A stretch of 64,000 bases of DNA, taken from assembly GCA_021151825.1 (NCBI GenBank), contig JAGKWQ010000001.1:496001-560000 (forward strand). Reading direction: 5' to 3'. Numbering within the stretch: the first letter of the stretch is position 1; each line of letters opens with the position of its first letter. The stretch comes from Cellvibrionaceae bacterium (lineage in GTDB: Bacteria; Pseudomonadota; Gammaproteobacteria; Pseudomonadales; Cellvibrionaceae). The notes beneath the pieces were generated by a model that was not told the DNA's origin, searched no databases, and saw only the letters and a program-made list of their open reading frames with translations. Positions 60,891 through 64,000 of this stretch are shown here, piece by piece. A program made the position numbers and the translations under genes.

Positions 60891-61967
60891 CTATGCCTGT
60901 TCGGCATAGGGCTTTGCAGCGGGAGCGCGGGTAACAAATAACAACAGGCGCTTTAATGGTTGTTGCAATGGTTTTTCCACCAGGATATGCACCAACCAGG
61001 CGGCCACCAAAAAGAATGCAATGGTTAATATAATTAACCAATACCCCGATAGATGTTGGTGTAAAACATTAAAGAACATGTAGCCAATATTCTGGTGCAG
61101 TAAATACAGCGGATAAGTCAGCACACCGGCATAATAAAAATAGCGGCTGCGCAATAATCCGGTTTTACGCAAAGCGATTACACTCATTAACGCAAAAAAT
61201 ACCAGATTTGAAATAACCAATACCCACGCATTAAACTCAACGCCATACCAGCCTTTCATCATGCTGCTAAACACTTGCGGCTGACGCACACAAAAGATTA
61301 TTCCCAGCAACATCAGTAAACCATACTGCCAACAAAATCCGCGCGTTTTAATTAAATAAAAAATACAGCCACAGGCAAAATAACCCCACCAATGTGGAAA
61401 GCCACTAACAAAAGGATCGAGTGATTGCGCATAAGAAGTGTTTAACCCGATGATAGATATCGCCAATACAAACGCACACAACCAAGGCACAAAGCGCAGC
61501 AGTTTTAACCACACCAACACCAGAATCAATGCATAAAATTTCAACTCTACCCATAGCGTCCAGTAAGCACTTTCCAGTGGTGCCACACCAAAGCCACCCT
61601 GCAACAAGGTTAAATTAATCAAAAACTGCGACCAATTGAATTGGAATTGCGTTTGCTGAAAAGTGATGATTGCCAGGGATGTAAGCAGTACACCACACCA
61701 ATAAGCAGGATAAAGACGCAGTGCACGGGAAATGAAAAACTCGCGGGGCTTGCCATCGCGCGCACTTAGCAAAATCACAAAACCGCTGATGACAAAAAAG
61801 AAATTAATCCCTTGATACAAATAGCGAGAATAAATGCCGAGCTCATCTGTGCGTGGCGCGGGTGCATAACCCAACATATAACCGACAAATGTGTAGTGAA
61901 ATATCACCACCATCACCGCGGAAATAAAACGCAATAAATCTATTTCATAAAACCGGTCAGCGTTCAT
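60891..61967 (-). CDS. Acyltransferase 3 family membrane protein
   Basis: A 358-residue membrane protein with about ten helices. It opens with YEIDLLRFISAVMVVIFHYTFVGYM, the Acyl_transf_3 motif with catalytic His, followed by GINFFFVISGFVILLSA and FFISRALRLYPAYW. These proteins transfer acyl groups, often acetyl, to sugars of surface polysaccharides, lipopolysaccharide or small molecules (OafA/NodX type). There is no fused SGNH domain. The ribosome site is AGGA. The neighbours give no hint of the substrate, and it is monocistronic. Confidence 0.9.
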   Translation of the reverse strand: MNADRFYEIDLLRFISAVMVVIFHYTFVGYMLGYAPAPRTDELGIYSRYLYQGINFFFVISGFVILLSARDGKPREFFISRALRLYPAYWCGVLLTSLAIITFQQTQFQFNWSQFLINLTLLQGGFGVAPLESAYWTLWVELKFYALILVLVWLKLLRFVPWLCAFVLAISIIGLNTSYAQSLDPFVSGFPHWWGYFACGCIFYLIKTRGFCWQYGLLMLLGIIFCVRQPQVFSSMMKGWYGVEFNAWVLVISNLVFFALMSVIALRKTGLLRSRYFYYAGVLTYPLYLLHQNIGYMFFNVLHQHLSGYWLIILTIAFFLVAAWLVHILVEKPLQQPLKRLLLFVTRAPAAKPYAEQA

Positions 61968-62104
61968 TGTTATTATCCTGCATTATTTTTAATGTCATGC
62001 AGTCTAGGAGAACGCGATCAACTCCCCCAGTTAATATCTGTTAACTTGTCGAGGAAAATATTAATAAAGATCAATATGGGTTGAATGACTATAACTATCA
62101 CTCC

Positions 62105-62147
62105 ATAAAAAAAGCGAAGTTTGACCTAATCAAACTTCGCTTTTTTC
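62105..62147. terminator. Bidirectional terminator before the acyltransferase promoter
   Basis: The stem AAAAAGCGAAGTTTGA / TCAAACTTCGCTTTTT has a 5-base loop and T-rich flanks on both strands. It ends the PEP-CTERM transcript, whose stop is at 62173 on the minus strand. Confidence 0.88.
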
Positions 62148-62172
62148 AAACACTCTTTATTTGCCAGGCGGA

Positions 62173-63033
62173 TTAAACGCGACGACGAACCATGCTCAGG
62201 CTAATCAATCCCAATCCTAACAGTAATAGCGCCGAAGGTTCCGGCACTTCAGTCGGAGGCGTTTTAATGCCATGTACTGTTTGTAAATTACCGGAAATAC
62301 CTGCACCTAAAAAACGAACACCATCCAGGCTCAAACCATCACCCAATTGGAAATAACCATCCGGTGCAATGTAGGTGCCCTGCATGCTTCCCGCAGCAAC
62401 ATTCACATGCCCTTTATTCAATTCACCGAACACATTGAATAATACGTTTTCAGCAGAAACACCATCGAGAATAATGGAAGCACCACCGCCCAGCATAAAA
62501 CCAAAATAATCGACGTTTACAATAAACACATCGTCAGCGTTGCCTTTTAAAGTCAGGCTTTTACCTGCACTCAAATTCAAACCAAGAATATTGAATACTG
62601 ATACATCACCCTGGCGATTAAATGTTTGCGTGGTATTGACGTAACCCGCATTCACGCCCGTCAATGCTTTTGCAGATTGCGATGCGCCTTTAAGATCGGC
62701 GTAAAGCGCATCCCAAAATGCAGCGTTCTGCACGGTTGCCGCACCATCGATACTTGCACCGGGATTTTGGGTCAGAGAACCAAAATCCGCATCACCATGA
62801 ATTACCGAGCCGTGCGCCATATTCAGTGTATTGCGCACACCGACGTTGCCGTAAATTTCCGCTTCAGAACCCAATTCAAGGTTGCCGTACAGTGGTTGGC
62901 CGTACCAGATATTAGTACCGTGCGACAGCAACGTGTAATTGCTGGCATTACCCAAATCCACTGGCAACGCAAAAGCACTGCTGGAAGCCATGGCCAACAC
63001 CATTGCTGCCGTTTTCATTAATTGTTTAATCAC
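62173..63033 (-). CDS. PEP-CTERM sorted protein with ice-binding-like (choice-of-anchor) body
   Basis: A 286-residue exported protein starting with GTG, with AAGG 8 bases upstream. Signal peptide: residues 1-22 (AAMVLAMASSSAFA). The C-terminus is a clear PEP-CTERM sorting signal: VPEPSALL, a hydrophobic stretch and RRRV (residues 263-286). It implies processing by an exosortase, whose gene is not in the window. The body is beta-helix-like with repeated Gly/Asn turns (YGNLELGSEAEIYGNV, NAAFWDALYADL, GTYIAPDGYFQLGDG) and resembles the DUF3494 ice-binding/choice-of-anchor type. Its role is probably surface attachment or the extracellular matrix. It diverges from nothing; the next gene on its 5' side is a histidine kinase on the same strand. 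Confidence 0.85.
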   Translation of the reverse strand: MIKQLMKTAAMVLAMASSSAFALPVDLGNASNYTLLSHGTNIWYGQPLYGNLELGSEAEIYGNVGVRNTLNMAHGSVIHGDADFGSLTQNPGASIDGAATVQNAAFWDALYADLKGASQSAKALTGVNAGYVNTTQTFNRQGDVSVFNILGLNLSAGKSLTLKGNADDVFIVNVDYFGFMLGGGASIILDGVSAENVLFNVFGELNKGHVNVAAGSMQGTYIAPDGYFQLGDGLSLDGVRFLGAGISGNLQTVHGIKTPPTEVPEPSALLLLGLGLISLSMVRRRV

Positions 63034-63255
63034 AGAAATACCTTTTTGGTTGATTAGCTAGTCTCACACCGTATTTATCGTATTTGTATGTAAGAGAAGT
63101 TATTTTAGAAAGTTGTGGTCATTACGGTTGCGCGTAAATCAGCAATTTCTGCACCATTTTGGGAAGATTCAATAAAAACAGTGATTTGCGTCACATCCAA
63201 ATAGTGAGAGGAGAGAGAACTGTAAAAACAACCGACAACGTTGTCTGTCGAAAAA

Positions 63256-64000
63256 TTAACGCGGAGATGAAACAGGAAAGGCGACTGAGACGTCGAGCCC
63301 GCCAAGCGAAGAAGATTGCCCCAGTGCCAACCGGGCCGAATGCCACTGCACAATACGCTCAACCACCGCCAGACCCAAACCGTAGCCGCGCCGGTCTTCC
63401 GTACTCTGGAGCTGGCTACTGCGATAAAACGGCTGCAATACTTTCTGACGCTCACTTTCAGGTATGCCGGGGCCATTATCCTCGACATTCAGGATTAACA
63501 AATTCCCGGCAAGCGCTATTGATACACGCACTGTGCCCCTACCGTAGCGCAACGCATTTTGTACCAGGTTGTGGATTAGCATGGCGAGATAATCCGGATC
63601 GACACTGACAGACATTTTTTCAGCATCATCGCTAACCCCAAGCTCAACCTGGTCGATATAAAACTCCCGCTGCAATCGCCGTACAAAGTCACTGAGAATT
63701 AATTCACGTGGAGAAAAAGCAATTTGCGCCTGATCCATGCGCGCGTAATTGAGTAACGCTTCCACTAGTGATTCCATCGCCGCCAAATCGCGATTCAAAT
63801 GGGCAAGTTGTTGCTGTTGCATGGGCGGCAATTCTGCTTCACCCAATACATCCAGGCCAAAACGCAAACGCGCCAAGGGTGTGCGCAGGTCGTGCGATAG
63901 GCCGCGCGACAGCAATTTATTATCGGCAATCAATTGTTCGATGCGTTGTGCCATGCGATTAAACTCCAACTCAATACTGCTGATGTAGGAGTTTTTATCG
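63256..64000 (-). CDS. Sensor histidine kinase, C-terminal part (runs off the window)
   Basis: The frame stays open to the right edge, so the first part (sensor and most of the HAMP domain) is missing. The visible 248 residues begin in the HAMP end (ELEFNRMAQRIEQLI), then the dimerisation helix GLSHDLRTPLARLRFGLDVL with the phospho-accepting His, and the ATPase domain: HNLVQNALRYG (N box), VEDNGPGIPE (G1), LQPFYRSSQ (F box) and RGYGLGLAVVERI (G2). It is a complete HisKA/HATPase core of the EnvZ/QseC class. The response regulator, if paired, should lie upstream, outside the window. The signal is unknown. Confidence 0.9.
   Translation of the reverse strand, partial: DKNSYISSIELEFNRMAQRIEQLIADNKLLSRGLSHDLRTPLARLRFGLDVLGEAELPPMQQQQLAHLNRDLAAMESLVEALLNYARMDQAQIAFSPRELILSDFVRRLQREFYIDQVELGVSDDAEKMSVSVDPDYLAMLIHNLVQNALRYGRGTVRVSIALAGNLLILNVEDNGPGIPESERQKVLQPFYRSSQLQSTEDRRGYGLGLAVVERIVQWHSARLALGQSSSLGGLDVSVAFPVSSPR

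Overview
The window reads as a chromosomal stretch of a plant-polysaccharide-degrading gammaproteobacterium, most likely Cellvibrio or a close relative. The basis is a lipid-anchored GH10 xylanase with a CBM15-type module (the architecture of Xyn10C from Cellvibrio japonicus), several lipoproteins with poly-serine linkers, many TonB-dependent receptors and glycoside hydrolases, and a normal gammaproteobacterial orn/rsgA neighbourhood. No rRNA, tRNA, CRISPR array or intact insertion sequence was recognised.

Layout. 1-5.0 kb: the start of a CPA2-type cation/proton antiporter (cut by the window edge), a secreted protein ending in a LecA-like lectin domain, a four-gene cassette of small proteins (DUF1428, VOC, YCII, GyrI-like), an alpha/beta hydrolase and a second VOC protein. 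5.0-10.3 kb: a divergent tubulin/FtsZ-superfamily protein with a clear GGGTGSG loop, then two divergently transcribed L,D-transpeptidases. 10.5-16.8 kb: a DUF1080 (3-keto-glycoside hydrolase-type) protein, a large cytochrome c/beta-propeller dehydrogenase-like protein and a BtuB-like TonB-dependent receptor preceded by a palindromic repeat. 16.8-22.8 kb: a small exported protein, a Ser-rich lipoprotein, arylamine N-acetyltransferase, a DMT exporter and an S41 lipoprotein protease.

22.8-40.7 kb is a glucuronoxylan utilisation locus. On the minus strand are a GH3 enzyme, xylA and xylB. Diverging from these are a Nudix-type regulator, a xylose/H+ symporter-like MFS protein, the GH10-CBM15 xylanase, a GH43 enzyme, a GH115 alpha-glucuronidase, a ManD-type mannonate dehydratase and a GH43 lipoprotein. 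Together they can cut xylan on the cell surface, remove (methyl)glucuronic acid and xylose or arabinose, import xylose, and feed it through xylose isomerase and xylulokinase. The uronate branch is served at the mannonate step.

40.7-51.1 kb is an accessory island. It holds a 3068-residue exported SpvB/TcdB-middle/Rhs protein with an HNH-like nuclease tip, a translationally coupled immunity gene, and a structured leader with small ORFs beyond its terminator. 51.5-55.0 kb is a very large TonB-dependent receptor of the oligosaccharide-uptake type. 55.3-64 kb carries a periplasmic DJ-1/PfpI protein with a divergent LysR regulator, a PspC protein, a PAP2 phosphatase, orn, rsgA, a rhodanese, an acyltransferase, a PEP-CTERM protein and a partial histidine kinase.

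The items most worth a second look are the tubulin-like protein, the two copies of a palindromic element whose long stems differ in sequence but stay self-complementary, the Rhs toxin/immunity unit with its structured leader, the Nudix-type control of the xylan locus, and the LecA-like exported lectin.
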